From Paralithodes platypus (Eukaryota > Arthropoda > Malacostraca > Decapoda > Lithodidae), in assembly GCA_032716605.1 (NCBI GenBank), contig CM064538.1:19725075-19789074 (forward strand): a stretch of 64,000 bases of DNA, in the 5' to 3' direction. The notes under the pieces were generated by a model. It did not search any database. It was given only the letters and a program-made list of their open reading frames with translations, and had not been told where the DNA came from. This document shows, one piece after another, positions 22,861-34,342 of the stretch (the first letter of the stretch is position 1; each line of letters opens with the position of its first letter). The translations under genes were made by a program, and so were the position numbers.

Positions 22861-23311
22861 TTCCTTGACCGTGCCATAATAGTTCATTGATCGTCAGCTA
22901 ATAACCAGATCAATGCATTTATGTACAGAACAAGGGGGGGGGAGGAGTACAACGAAATGAGGGGGGGGGGGCAGGGGGGAGGGGAAGAGAATGAGGAAAG
23001 GGGTGGAGGGAAGGGGGTTTAGTGGGAATGGAGAGTCGACGAAGAAGAGGAATAGAAGTTTGAAGTTAATTAATTGAGTTTGGAATGTAAACAATTATAT
23101 AATATTATATACATATAATTATATATATATATATATACTGTATACTGTATATACAGGTATATACATATATATATATATATTTATATATATATATATATAT
23201 ATATACTGTATATGTGTGTGTGTGTGTGTGTAATTGGGAAAAAGCATAAAGAGAGAGGGAGAGAAAATTACAAGTAGCATGCTCAATTCTTAAGTGGTGG
23301 GAAGAAGGAGC

Positions 23312-23368
<57 letters not shown>

Positions 23369-23369
23369 T
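22861..23369. repeat. Unassigned purine-rich and (TA)n/(GA)n sequence
   Basis: G-rich tract 22934-23020, (TA)n with GT at about 23105-23232 and (GA)n at about 23317-23366. Nothing else recognised. Confidence 0.75.
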
Positions 23370-23499
23370 TACCCATTTAAAGGATATACGTAATTTTCAT
23401 CATATTCTGGTTACCATTTGACGAATTTCTTTTGTTTGTAAGCTGCCTATAGGACTCAAATGGGTAAATACGATCTCAATAAACCCTCTTAAGTCCTCC
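23370..23499. mobile_element. Family H MITE, half copy
   Basis: Carries CATCATATTCTGGTTACCAT, GGACTCAAATGGGTAAATAC and AATAAACCCTCTTAA, matching 8086-8197. Truncated, and abuts MITE A5. Confidence 0.65.
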
Positions 23500-23875
23500 T
23501 TAAGGGGAGATGGGTCGTTTTTTCTGGTCCCCCTTCTCCCTCATGTTTAGCCCCATTAGTTTTCAGATTTGAAGGTGTTTGCCCCATTAGTTTGTTGATT
23601 TTAAGGCCTTTCGCCCCATTTATTTGTCAATATTAAGACCTTTTGTGCTATTTAGGTGTCGATGTTTTTTTTTCCTGGCGAAAGATAGTGAGCCTGTAAT
23701 TTTGGACGAACAGGCCTTCGGCCGGGACATTGTTCTACCGAAATATTTACAAATTAATCTACAAGGGGAATCTAATGGATGTTATTTGTTTTAGTTTGAT
23801 GGGGGTCTAGGGAGGAAACTAGAAACAAAATCCATACATGAAAAATCGACCAAAATGTTAACAATCTCCCCATAA
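23500..23875 (+). mobile_element. MITE family A, copy A5
   Basis: Starts TTAAGGGGAGATGGGTCG. The core has CTGGCGAAAGATAGTGAGCC and GGCCTTCGGCC. The right end CAATCTCCCCATAA has a mutated TTAA. 376 bp, non-coding. Confidence 0.85.
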
Positions 23876-23925
23876 ACTGGATAACATAATTTATATATTG
23901 TTGTTGCCAGAATCAAAGGTAAATA

Positions 23926-24024
23926 CTGTAGGCGTTATTAATACGCTAGCTATGTAAACAATAGGCGTTATTAATACGCTAGCTATGTAAACAATAGGCG
24001 TTTTTAATACGCTAGCTATGTAAA
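23926..24024. repeat. 33-bp unit repeated three times
   Basis: Tandem units starting near 23930, 23963 and 23996 share AATACGCTAGCTATGTAAAC. The third has GTTTTTAATACG instead of GTTATTAATACG. Confidence 0.85.
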
Positions 24025-24061
24025 CAAAACAAAAAAACCCAAAACCCAAATCTCAGAGTAA

Positions 24062-24190
24062 ATTAAGTAACACCCCGTTCTTAACATTAATCATCAATTA
24101 CAAACCCCAATGCACTTGAATAAACTATTGAAAGCATATGGTCCTCCCGGGATTCCAACTCGGGACACCACACCCAGAACATAAGCATCT
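24062..24190 (-). mobile_element. tRNA-derived SINE S2, inverted
   Basis: Reverse of the element at 53272-53440. It has a B-box-like GAGTTGGAATCCCGGGAGGA (mutated from GGTTCGAATCC), then CATATGCTTTCAATAG, and the 3' end GTTAAGAACGGGGTGTTAC. Not a functional tRNA. Confidence 0.7.
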
Positions 24191-24257
24191 AAATAAATAA
24201 AAGTTGAAAATAAGATAGCTAAGCAGAAATAGAGGAACGCCAAAATCATATTAAGAT

Positions 24258-24585
24258 TTAAGGGGATGTTTTTAGTTTGTTCCCTAGACCTCCATCAATC
24301 TTAAAACTACACACCCTTGACCGTCTTTCAAGATTATTTTGTAAATTTTTTGGTAGAAAAATGTCCCGGCTGAAGGCCGGTTCTATTTAAATTACAGGCT
24401 CGCTGTCGCTCGCCAGGAAAAAATTGACACCTAAAGTACACGAAAAGTCTTAATATTGACCAAAAAATTAGGCTATAGGTCTCAAAATCGCCAAACTAAC
24501 TGAACGAACGTCTTAAAACCTCAAAACTAATATGTTAAACATGAGGGAGAAGGGGGTCCAAAAAAAGCGACTACCTCCCTCTTAA
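24258..24585 (-). mobile_element. MITE family A, copy A6
   Basis: 328 bp from TTAA (24258-24261) to TTAA (24582-24585). Core GGCTCGCTGTCGCTCGCC, hairpin CCGGCTGAAGGCCGG, and TTTTTTGGTAGAAAAATGTC. Confidence 0.87.
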
Positions 24586-24655
24586 AGCTCTTGGGGAGGA
24601 GAGACATGAACCTTGGTGTACATGATTAACGAAGCAAGAACCAGTACACATAGAT

Positions 24656-24707
<52 letters not shown>

Positions 24708-24759
24708 ACATATGCACACGTACACACATATATACACCCTAATATTTGCCTGGAGGTTA
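24586..24759. repeat. (CA)n microsatellite and flank
   Basis: (CA)n at about 24658-24702. The flanks are unassigned. Confidence 0.85.
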
Positions 24760-26744
24760 ACCCCTTCAGCACCATGACACGTTTTCACTTTTGATTCAGA
24801 CTAATATTAGATGATTATATGTAGTTTAAGAAGGACCTATGTTACTAAGAGGGATTATATGTAGTTTAAGAAGGACCTATGTTACTAAGAGGGATTATAT
24901 GTAGTTTAAGAAGGACCTATGTTACTAAGAGGGATTATATGTAGTTTAAGAAGGACCTATGTTACTAAGAGGGATTATATGTAGTTTAAGAAGGACCTAT
25001 GTTACTAAGAGGGATTATATGTAGTTTAAGAAGGACCTATGTTACTAAGAGGGATTATATGTAGTTTAAGAAGGACCTATGTTACTAAGAGGGATTATAT
25101 GTAGTTTAAGAAGGACCTATGTTACTAAGAGGGATTATATGTAGTTTAAGAAGGACCTATGTTACTAAGAGGGATTATATGTAGTTTAAGAAGGACCTGT
25201 GTTAATTATATGTAGTTTAAGAAGGACCTGTGTTAATTATATGTAGTTTAAGAAGGACCTGTGTTACTAAGAGGGATTATATGTAGTTTAAGAAGGACCT
25301 ATGTTACTAAGAGGGATTATATGTAGTTTAAGAAGGACCTGTGTTAATTATATGTAGTTTAAGAAGGACCTATGTTACTAAGAGGGATTATATGTAGTTT
25401 AAGAAGGACCTATGTTACTAAGAGGGATTATATGTAGTTTAAGAAGGACCTATGTTACTAAGAGGGATTGAATGCAGTTTAAGAAGGACCTATGTTACTA
25501 AGAGGGATTGAATGCAGTTTAAGAAGGACCTGTGTTACTAAGAGGGATTGAATGCAGTTTAAGAAGGACCTATGTTACTAAGAGGGATTGAATGCAGTTT
25601 AAGAAGGACCTATGTTACTAAGAGGGATTATATGTAGTTTAAGAAGGACCTATGTTACTAAGAGGGATTATATGTAGTTTAAGAAGGACCTATGTTACTA
25701 GAGGGATTATATGTAGTTTAAGAAGGACCTATGTTACTAAGAGGGATTATATGTAGTTTAAGAAGGACCTATGTTACTAAGAGGGATTATATGTAGTTTA
25801 AGAAGGACCTATGTTACTAAGAGGGATTATATGTAGTTTAAGAAGGACCTATGTTACTAAGAGGGATTATATGTAGTTTAAGAAGGACCTATGTTACTAA
25901 GAGGGATTATATGTAGTTTAAGAAGGACCTATGTTACTAAGAGGGATTATATGTAGTTTAAGAAGGACCTATGTTACTAAGAGGGATTATATGTAGTTTA
26001 AGAAGGACCTATGTTACTAAGAGGGATTATATGTAGTTTAAGAAGGACCTATGTTACTAAGAGGGATTATATGTAGTTTAAGAAGGACCTATGTTACTAA
26101 GAGGGATTATATGTAGTTTTAAGAAGGACCTATGTTACTAATAGGATTATATGTAGTTTAACAAGGACCTATGTTACTAAGAGGGATTATATGTAGTTTA
26201 AGAGGACCTATGTTACTAAGAGGGATTATATGTAGTTTAAGAAGGACCTATGTTACTAAGAGGGATTATATGTAGTTTAAGAAGGACCTATGTTACTAAG
26301 AGGGATTATATGTAGTTAAGAAGGACCTATGTTACTAAGAGGGATTATATGTAGTTTAAGAAGGACCTATGTTACTAAGAGGGATATGTAGTTTAAGAAG
26401 GACCTATGTTACTAAGAGGGATTATATGTAGTTTAAGAAGGACCTATGTTACTAAGAGGGATTATATGTAGTTTAAGAAGGACCTATGTTACTAAGAGGG
26501 ATTATATGTAGTTTAAGAAGGACCTATGTTACTAAGAGGGATTATATGTAGTTTAAGAAGGACCTATGTTACTAAGAGGGATTATATGTAGTTTAAGAAG
26601 GACCTATGTTACTAAGAGGGATTAGGCTATTGAGATCGTATTTACCTATTTGTGTCGTAGAGGTACATTATTAACTACTAAAGAAAATCGTCTATTGGTA
26701 ACCAGGATATCATTAAAATTACGTAATTGTGGTGAATGGGTTAA
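24760..26744. mobile_element. Family H MITE expanded by an internal minisatellite
   Basis: The left end TTAACCCCTTCAGCACCATG and the right part (GAGATCGTATTTACC, TCGTCTATTGGTAACCAGG, ending GTGAATGGGTTAA near 26744) are the two ends of an H-type element. Between them the central AGTTTAAGAAGGACC segment is amplified as a 40-bp tandem array. The element grew from about 0.2 kb to 2 kb. Confidence 0.75.
24807..26623. repeat. 40-bp minisatellite, about 45 units
   Basis: Unit ATTATATGTAGTTTAAGAAG plus GACCTATGTTACTAAGAGGG. Near-identical copies, with a variant block (GAATGCAG replacing TATATGTAG) of about five units around 25467-25610, shortened ~31-bp units near 25200-25370, and single-base deletions near 25700, 26120, 26200 and 26310. 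No unique spacers, so it is not a CRISPR array. Confidence 0.95.
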
Positions 26745-27093
<349 letters not shown>

Positions 27094-27226
27094 AGTGGCC
27101 GGTCACAGTAGCCGAGCGCACTAAGTCAACGTACTCTAGTCGCTTGACCCAGGTAGCGCGGGTTCGATCCCAGCTACCTGCCGGTGAGGTTTCTGTCAAA
27201 AACTTTCCGGGCTGTGAAGGTTAGGT
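27094..27226 (+). mobile_element. tRNA-like SINE head
   Basis: A-box-like AGTAGCCGAGCGCACTAAG near 27106 and B box GGTTCGATCCC near 27161, in a Ser/Leu-type long-variable-arm arrangement, followed by CTACCTGCCGGTGAGG. A functional tRNA is unlikely: no clean acceptor stem. Its 3' part is cut by LINE-2b. Confidence 0.6.
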
Positions 27227-28274
27227 GTACAAAGGAAATCAAGCAACAACAGGCCTAGTGACCCTTCTAGGCTGCTTGTCCTCCAAAACACTGAGGATCA
27301 AGTGTCCAAACAGTGGTTTAGAGTGGGTAAGGGAACATTGGAAAGGGAACTGCTGCCCTGGAACTAATGTCCATGGCAGGATTAGGAAGTTAGTAGGGGA
27401 CAGATGGGTTAGTAACTGAGGGGGGGATCAAATAAAGTTATTAATTTACAAACGCAGTCAGTCGCGGGTTTGATGCAAAATATTTGTCTAGGCCAAGTTT
27501 AAAAGAATCAACGGTGCTGCAGTCTATAACGTCTCAGGGAAGCCCATTCCACAAGTTGACAACTCGATTGAAGAAGAAATTCTTAGATTCGTGAGAGTTA
27601 AAAGTTTTACCAATAATTTTGCAACCGTTTCCCCGCGTATAATTAGATTGGTCGATAAATACTTACTACAGTTCATATTGTCGATGCCTTTGATGATTTT
27701 AAACACTTGAATTAAGTCGCCTCTTAATCTGCGTTGGGTTAAAGGAAATAAATTTAAATCTCTAAGACGCTATTCGTATGGTTTGTTCTTTAGGCTAGGT
27801 ATCATTTTGGTAACTCTACGTTGAACTCGTTCTAGCTTGTCTATATATGTTTGGTAATAAGGGCACCAGGATTGAACGCAGTATTCCAGAAGAGGGCGGA
27901 CTAAGGAATTGTAAAGAGTTAGGATAACTTCTTTGGATTTATGCTCAAATGACCTGCCTATAAAGCCAATTAATTTGTTTGCCTTCTTAACAACTTCTGA
28001 ACATTGTTGACTCGGTTTTAGGTTACTGTTACTTCCAGATCGGTTTCTCTGTTTACATTCTTAAGCTGAGTGCCATTCATCAAATAGTTTGCTTTCTCAT
28101 TTTGGTATCCGATATGTAGTACTTTACATTTATCCGCATTGAAACTCATTTCCCAAATTTGGGCCCAACATGACAACTTATCTAGATTGTGTTGCATATC
28201 GTCAACTTGTTCTTTTGAGAGTACGCTATTCGCAATTTTTGTATCGTCAGCAAACTTTGAGATTGTACAGGTGG
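27227..28274 (-). mobile_element. CR1-like LINE-2, copy b
   Basis: Minus-strand 3' UTR plus C-terminal ORF2 fragment (FADDTKIANSVLSKEQVDDM, CKVLHIGYQNEKANYLMN near 28100, then a decayed C-terminal domain). A deletion in the thumb region near 28023 and several stops make it the most decayed copy. 5' end at about 28274. Confidence 0.82.
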
Positions 28275-28470
28275 ATGCGCCTCCACTGGGTTCCACCTGG
28301 TTCCCTGCCCACATTCTACCCCTTCTGGGGGTATGTAGGCGCCCTTGTGGCAGCCAGAGTAAAATCTGTTGACTACTTAGGATAAGTTAGGTGAAGGAGT
28401 TGTGTATTTTCAGCCTCATTGGCTGCCGGCTCGAAATAAACCGATTATTATTATTATTATTATTATTAAA
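28275..28470 (+). mobile_element. SINE S3, 3' part with (ATT)n tail
   Basis: GCTGCCGGCTCGAAATAAAC then CGATTATTATTATT. The same 3' end, inverted, closes the SINE at 37612-38010. The preceding 130 bp (CACTGGGTTCCACCTGG and so on) is probably its body. Confidence 0.55.
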
Positions 28471-28637
28471 CACACACACACACACACACACACACACTTC
28501 CCCCTCACTTAGTCAGGCACACAAGCAAATGCGTAAATTTACTCCTCCTCCCACCAACACATGTACACAAACAGGTATATAAAGCACTCTAGGTCACGTT
28601 CATGTATACACACTATCTATCTATCTATCTATCTATA
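28471..28637. repeat. (CA)n and (ATCT)n with unassigned sequence
   Basis: (CA)n at about 28471-28497 and (CTAT)n at about 28611-28634. Confidence 0.8.
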
Positions 28638-28836
28638 TGCTCAGGCCCAATCCCCATTTTGGGGGTAGCCGACTCAAGACAGAGCAAGAACAGGGAAAAC
28701 ACAAAAACAACATAAAACAACAAATAAACACAGATAAAAAGCACAAACTCACACACATCCAGGTCACCCAGGAGAAGACCCAGAGACCAGGGTCACCAAG
28801 GTCGCTCCAGCACTCCCCCGGCCCCCGACACATATC
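28638..28836 (-). mobile_element. RTE/L1-like LINE-5 3' UTR fragment
   Basis: Reverse of the 3' UTR at 63770-63915: shared ACCTTGGTGACCCTGGTCTC, TGGGTCTTCTCCTGG and GCTCTGTCTTGA. No coding part. Confidence 0.75.
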
Positions 28837-28926
28837 ACACATATCAACGTATTTACCTACACACACAGTCAGAATAATTTTACTAATATACACATACACA
28901 CACATATACTCTCACTAATACACACA
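28837..28926. other. Unassigned CA-rich spacer
   Basis: No feature recognised between the LINE-5 fragment and SINE S1. Confidence 0.5.
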
Positions 28927-29487
28927 TTTTTTTTTTTTTTTTTTTTTTTTTTTCTATATTCCAACTTACTTCCTCTCGGGCATTGGCTGAGAGCCTTAAC
29001 ATTCACCGCTTTACAATGAACAGTGAAACCCGTGAGGTCTTGTTCCAGTCTAGGGAGTGAGAGATGTGAAGCACGTAGAGTACAACGAGCACCTGCCATC
29101 TTGCCTTCACATGAGGCACGGTGCTCACTCATGGCCCGAAACGACCCCATCTCTGAAGCCATCTCGTTCCCGTGCTTCACTGTCTCACCCCCTACACTCG
29201 GACTCTCACACTTACACACACACAACGCCACCTGTTGAGCAGATAACTCACCAGGCATTGCACCCCTATAGCATATTTTGAATATGGGAATATTCATACA
29301 GTGCTATTTAATCAGGGAACAATGACGGTATTTTATTGACGTTTCGGTGGGCTTGTGGTAATGCACTGATACCAGGTACAGCACAAATTCCATCCCAATA
29401 ATATCTTCCCATTGATACATCGGGATTTGAACCCGGGACCTTTGGATTATCAGGCCAGTGGCAAGACCACTCCACCACACCTCCCCT
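28927..29487 (-). mobile_element. tRNA-derived SINE S1, full-length, inverted
   Basis: About 560 bp. Poly-T at 28927-28953 is the poly-A tail. The tRNA-like head lies at about 29405-29487 with B box GGGTTCAAATCC. The body has CCTGATTAAATAGCACTGTA and CCCGAGAGGAAGTAAGTTGG. The anticodon-loop position reads CTGATAA (Ile-like), unlike the TTGGTAA of the copy at 30638. Confidence 0.85.
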
Positions 29488-29887
29488 TACTCTTAATATA
29501 CTCTTACTAACAGACACACACACATACATATTATACTCTCACTAACACATACACACACTTACATACCCTCTACTCTCACTAACACATACACACACATACA
29601 CTCAAACCCTCACTAAAACATTCATTAGCACACACACACTCACATACACACTCTCACTAACACACAAACACATATACACCCTCACTAACACACACACGTA
29701 CACATACTCTCACTAACAAACACAAACACATATACACACTCATACTCTCATTAACACATACACACACATACACACATACATACTCTCACTAACGCATACA
29801 CACACACACACACACATACACACTCTCACTAACACAAACACACGCACATACACACACACACACAAGTACACAAAACAGGCAGAAAGC
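29488..29887. repeat. CA-rich minisatellite
   Basis: Repeated ACTCTCACTAACACA blocks embedded in ACACAC runs, irregular period of about 30-50 bp, up to the assembly gap. Confidence 0.85.
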
Positions 29888-29987
29888 NNNNNNNNNNNNN
29901 NNNNNNNNNNNNNNNNNNNNNNNNNNNNNNNNNNNNNNNNNNNNNNNNNNNNNNNNNNNNNNNNNNNNNNNNNNNNNNNNNNNNNNN
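29888..29987. other. Assembly gap (100 N)
   Basis: Exactly 100 N, the usual placeholder for a gap of unknown length. It lies inside CA microsatellite sequence, a probable assembly collapse. Confidence 0.99.
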
Positions 29988-30097
29988 GAGAGAGCTTCTA
30001 TCCCCAGCGCAATATTAAAGATTATCATATTCATGGATGTACTATTTATCTCTCCAGTGAGGCGCTACATCCGTCTCTCTGTATGACATCAATTGAA

Positions 30098-30137
<40 letters not shown>

Positions 30138-30194
30138 GCTACATCCGTCTCTCTGTATGATAATTATCAATTGAATAACTCACACACACACACA

Positions 30195-30225
<31 letters not shown>

Positions 30226-30417
30226 CGAAAAGACGAACTAAATAATATATATATATACCAAAATAACCTGATTACATTCTAGGCTTCTCAAAATAAAAAC
30301 TAGATTAACAAGAGATGGAAAAGAAGACAAATAAAGAAGAATATAAAACCATTCCAGAAACCAACACACACCTTTTGTTTTTCTTTACACACGAGTTTCT
30401 TGACTGTATTTCTTCCC

Positions 30418-30452
<35 letters not shown>

Positions 30453-30473
30453 CTGATCGGAATAGTGATGCGC
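29988..30473. repeat. (CA)n arrays, poly-T and a shared unclassified block
   Basis: CA arrays at about 30100-30134 and 30181-30225, separated by a repeated CAGACGCTACATCCGTCTCTC-type block (30063, 30136). 30240-30420 carries CACACGAGTTTCTTGACTGT, found inverted near 41745. T run at 30421-30450. Confidence 0.7.
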
Positions 30474-30637
30474 TTAAGGGAGCCCGCCTCGCTTTTTTTC
30501 TCTTTCTCTCCCTCTCTCTTTGGGTTGTATCCATTCGGCCCCATTCAGCCTACTGTTATAAGACGTTTACCCCCATCCAGGTGTTAATATTTTCGTGGCG
30601 AGCGGTAGCGAGCCAGCATATACAGTATATAGTATTA

Positions 30638-31140
30638 GGGGAGGTGTGGTGGGAGTGGTCATGCCACTGGATTGGTAATCCAATGGACCCGGGTTCAAAT
30701 CCCGATATGTCAATGGGAAGATATTATTGGGATTGAATTTGTGCTGTACCTAGTATCGGTGCATTACCACAAAGCCCACCGAAATGCCAAAAAAATACCC
30801 TCATTGTTCCCTGATTAAATAACACTGTATGAATATTCCCATATTCAAAATATGTTACAGGGGGACAATGCCTAGTGAGTTCACTGCTCAATAGGTGGCG
30901 TTCTGAGAGTGAGGGTCTGAGTCTGGAGGGTGAGACGGTGAAGCACTTGAACGAAGCAACCAGCCGCTTCAGAGATGGAGCTGCTTTGAGCCATGATGGA
31001 TGCTTCGCATGTCTCACTCCCCAGACTGGAACAAGACCTCACGGGCTTCACCGTGTTGAGCGGTGGAATGTTCAGGCTCTAAGCCTATGCCCGAGAGGGA
31101 GTAGTTGGAATATAGAAAAAAAAAAAAAAAAAAAAAAAAA
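30638..31140 (+). mobile_element. tRNA-derived SINE S1, full-length
   Basis: tRNA-Thr-like head at 30638-30710: GTGGTGGGAGTGGTCATGCC (A-box region), anticodon loop TTGGTAA, and GGGTTCAAATCCCG (B box). The body ends in GAGTAGTTGGAATATAG and a 25-base poly-A at 31116-31140. It interrupts MITE B3. Pol III transcription and LINE-mediated retrotransposition are expected for this class. Confidence 0.87.
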
Positions 31141-31375
31141 TATGTTTGTGTTTTGACGCCAAGCTAAATTTGTAAATTTTTTCGATAGAAAAAGGTGTCC
31201 GGCGAAGCCGGATTTCTCCATACAAAGCTGGCTCGCTAACGCTCGCCAGGAAGATATCGACACCTGGACGGGGATAAACGTCTTGAAACAGTTGGTTGAA
31301 TGGGGCCGAATGTAATAAAATTAATAAATAAATAATAAAATAATAAAATAATAATAATAACAGAATATAATGAAT

Positions 31376-31415
31376 AGGCCTCTCGAAGTCAAGGGGCCTA
31401 CGAACCAAATCACAG
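31376..31415 (+). repeat. Left 40-bp terminal inverted repeat
   Basis: Starts AGGCCTCTCGAAGTCAAGGG and ends ACCAAATCACAG. Identical over 40 bp to the reverse complement of 34699-34738. Confidence 0.95.
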
Positions 31416-31521
31416 TTTCGAGTAATATGGGGTTAAAGTCTAAGAAAGGTACTGCACTCCAAAATTATACTCCTATGACAATATTATACATCAATGGAAA
31501 ACTCTCGACCTGACAAATAAA

Positions 31522-32335
31522 AATGATGTTGGTGTTTTTTTCTGAAAATCTGAAAATAATAATAAAACACCATAAAACACCAAGGGGTGTGTTTTTTGTG
31601 TATCTGTGTTTATTGTTCAATTTAAATTCAAACATGATAATTTCAGAGTACTTGATAACACTAAGAAGCAGTTCAAATTTGAAAGCAATATTCCAAAAAT
31701 TGCGTGTTTTATGCGTGTTTTTCGTTCGACATGTTTTATGGTGTTTTATCAAAACACAAAATGCATACAAATTATTATGGTAGTATGATCAAAAGAATGA
31801 GTGTACACATTGTGAAGAAAAATCATAGCAGTGTTTTTGTGGAAATCCGTAATTATTAGGTAAAACACCAACAAACACATAGTGGTGTTTTTTTATGTAC
31901 CCGTAAATGTTATTCGATTACATTCATACTTGGAACATTACAACATTTTGCAATAACTAGGAGACAGCCGAGACATTTAAGCAAAATTCCTAAAATTGCG
32001 TGTTTTATGCGTGTTTTTCCATCTACCTGTTTGGTGGTGTTTTATTAAAACATAAACAATGCACACAAATTATATTATAGCATAATCAAAAGATAGAGTG
32101 TAAATAAATGGATGAAATCGTATCAGAGTTTGTGTGAAAATCTGTAATTCCTAAAAAACACAAACAAACACGTAATGGGTGTTTTTTTGTGTATCCGTAA
32201 TTATGGGCCGATTTATTTCATACTCATATTTTTTAATAACCATGATGTAACTAAGAATTAGTCCAAATTAGAAAGCATAATTCCCATAATTAAATTTTAT
32301 AATAATTTATTTTCATAAATTATAAGAAAAGACTT
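31522..32335. repeat. Three degenerate ~300-bp tandem units
   Basis: Units start near 31522, 31831 and 32129. Shared landmarks are AAAACACCAACAAACAC, GGTGTTTTTTTGTGTATCCG, AAAATTGCGTGTTTTATGCG and TTTGGTGGTGTTTTAT. They lie downstream of the transposase gene within the transposon. No ORF. Confidence 0.8.
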
Positions 32336-32463
32336 AGTTCCTTTGTGTTTGATGTGTGAACAATGGTAATACAATCATTATAAAGTTGAATATTATTTAC
32401 CTCTAAACTGCTGCCCCATCCGCTTGTCAATGTGAGAGGTGGGAGGGGGGGGGGTGGGGGGGG

Positions 32464-34342
32464 TTAGTAATCGAGGATGTCATCGGCGGGGTCGTCGACA
32501 TCGGATTCCTCATCCCTACTGTCGTGACCACCACCACCCAATGCATCCTGGGCAGCGAAGAGTTTGGTGTAGAAGTCCTGATAGGCCTGAGGTACAAACG
32601 TGGAGAGGTACTTAATGTGATTCAGCTTCTTTTTGTTCAGCACCACTCCATTGGGGTACCTCTTGGGCAGGGCGACCTTACATAGGTCAAAGGTGTCCGG
32701 GTTATACTTGTTGGAGCGGCCTTTCTGAAGCTTCCATTCCCGGGCCTCATAGAAGCCATCAGCATACCCACCTGACACCTTGATGCAGTGGGGGTGTTCG
32801 TTGGAGGCAATCAGTCGCTTGGCCGCCTTGAACCCCGATGCCGTCTGCCCGGCCTTCGAGACGTGCTGCTGAAGGACCTCGTAGTCCAAAAAGTCATCAG
32901 CAGACATACGGACAACGGTTAGGCAGGATCGGCCTTGCGACAGGACCTCATGTACTTGCAGTAGTCCTCCGTGGTGTACACCTCATGGGGCCGCTGGTGC
33001 TTCTCCAGCACACCAAAGTCACGGTCGCAGGGCAGGAAGGAGTGGCCACTCTCTAGGTAGTAGTGGTGTATCCCTGAGAAACGCTTGGAGTGAATGAGGC
33101 GAAGATAGAATAGTACAAGATTAATGTTTTTATTCTGGCCAGCACAGTTATCGGAAAATACGATTAGCTTGTACAATCCCTGGGCAGGTATGTGATTCTC
33201 GAGGAAGTGGTTGAGACAGCTAGCAACCTCGACTTACCCGCATTTGGCTTCACTCTCGTTCCAAACATAAAAATATGGATGTTTGGTTTTCAGGTTGTGT
33301 ATTCCAAGATTGTATGTCCAGAGTTTACAGCGGTAATACTGGGCACTGCCAGACAACTTTGGGGTAGGTAGTGTCTGTTGTAGGTCGACTGCAATCGCTA
33401 TAATCCCCGGACTCTTATCCTTTATGTAGACATTGATAAAATTCCTCCCAGCAGCTGCGTTAGCTTGGTGTGTATGGCGCTGTACAGAAGAGTTGCGATG
33501 GCATCTTGGTCTTTCTCTGGGTCGAGGGCTTGTATTTTAATTTTAAGGGTGTCACAAGTTGAACATGTGTCGCTACGAGGGGCTTGGATACTTATTTTCT
33601 ATTCCTGGACCTTCGCCTTAAACCTGGACTCAATCATTGCATCCTTAGGGTGGTCCTTCGTCACTAAATAATCATGAAAAGCCTTGTAAAGTCCGTGCCA
33701 GGTTGATCCAGGGGCCAGGTAGAGTTGTTCGGGGTTCTTCATTCTAGAGTAGTGCGACTGAAGTGTGGGCAGCTCGTTACAAAAATCTCGCACCACAGTA
33801 AGGAGAATGTCACTGGTTTTGTTTGGTGGTTCTTTGCGGCCCCGCTGGTCTGGTGTCAGTGTCCCACTAGGTGAGGAAGCAGCCTTGGTCATCACATTAC
33901 ACACTCTTTTATGTGTAATGCCATGCATGTTCTCAAAGGAGACCATACACACATCTTGTTTAATATTATTGCTCATGACACTGTATGAACGAGTAACACT
34001 GCGACGGCTCTCCCTCCCTTTCACCCGCACTCTCTTACTCTCACAATCACTAACTCGGCACAGAATATAATTAGATTGGGCATCGTGGCTGCCCAGTCCC
34101 CAGTAAGCATCGTAAACTGTTTGCACATGATCCCTCCCCAGCTTATCATAGCACTTCATAGCACAACTACACGGGGGCCCCAAATCACGAGCCCCTACAA
34201 CAGTGCCCTTACTAGAAACATACTCGCCACCACGATCTCTTTTACTCTTCTTAACTACACTTTTCCAGGTTTCAGGGTGCCGTTTTCTACTAGGCATCAA
34301 CGGTGAACCTTCCCCCACATCTGAATCACTAGTATCACTCAT
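32464..34342 (-). pseudogene. DUF7869-like putative transposase, broken
   Basis: Starts at ATG 34340-34342. The N-terminal block has DLGPPCSCAMKCYDKLG, YWGLGSHDAQSNYI and SFENMHGITHKRVCNVM (about residues 50-140), then SHYSRMKNPEQLYL, PRSDTCSTCDTLK (near 33550), IAIAVDLQQTLPTPKL (first Asp), YYRCKLWTYNLGIH, LIVFSDNCAGQNKN (second acid, near 33150), GHSFLPCDRDFGVLEK (third acid), and a C-terminal region to 32464 (SGGYADGFYEAREWKL, PNGVVLNKKKLNHI, acidic tail). These acidic blocks match the RNase H-like DUF7869 family of arthropod proteins. The transposase role is inferred from the inverted repeats. Lesions: in-frame TAG at about 33599, a frameshift near 33450, in-frame TAA near 33236 and a frameshift near 32920. 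Not functional as it stands. Confidence 0.75.

Noticed and set aside
24807..26623. Regular 40-bp repeats resembling a CRISPR array
   Set aside because: Units are directly contiguous with no unique spacers, no cas genes are present, and the context is a eukaryotic MITE. It is a minisatellite.
30638..30710. Functional tRNA-Thr gene
   Set aside because: tRNA-like head with a mismatched anticodon stem, continuous with a 430-bp SINE body and poly-A.
33765..34070. Plus-strand ORFs opposite the transposase
   Set aside because: They are antisense shadows of the minus-strand gene and lack recognisable motifs.
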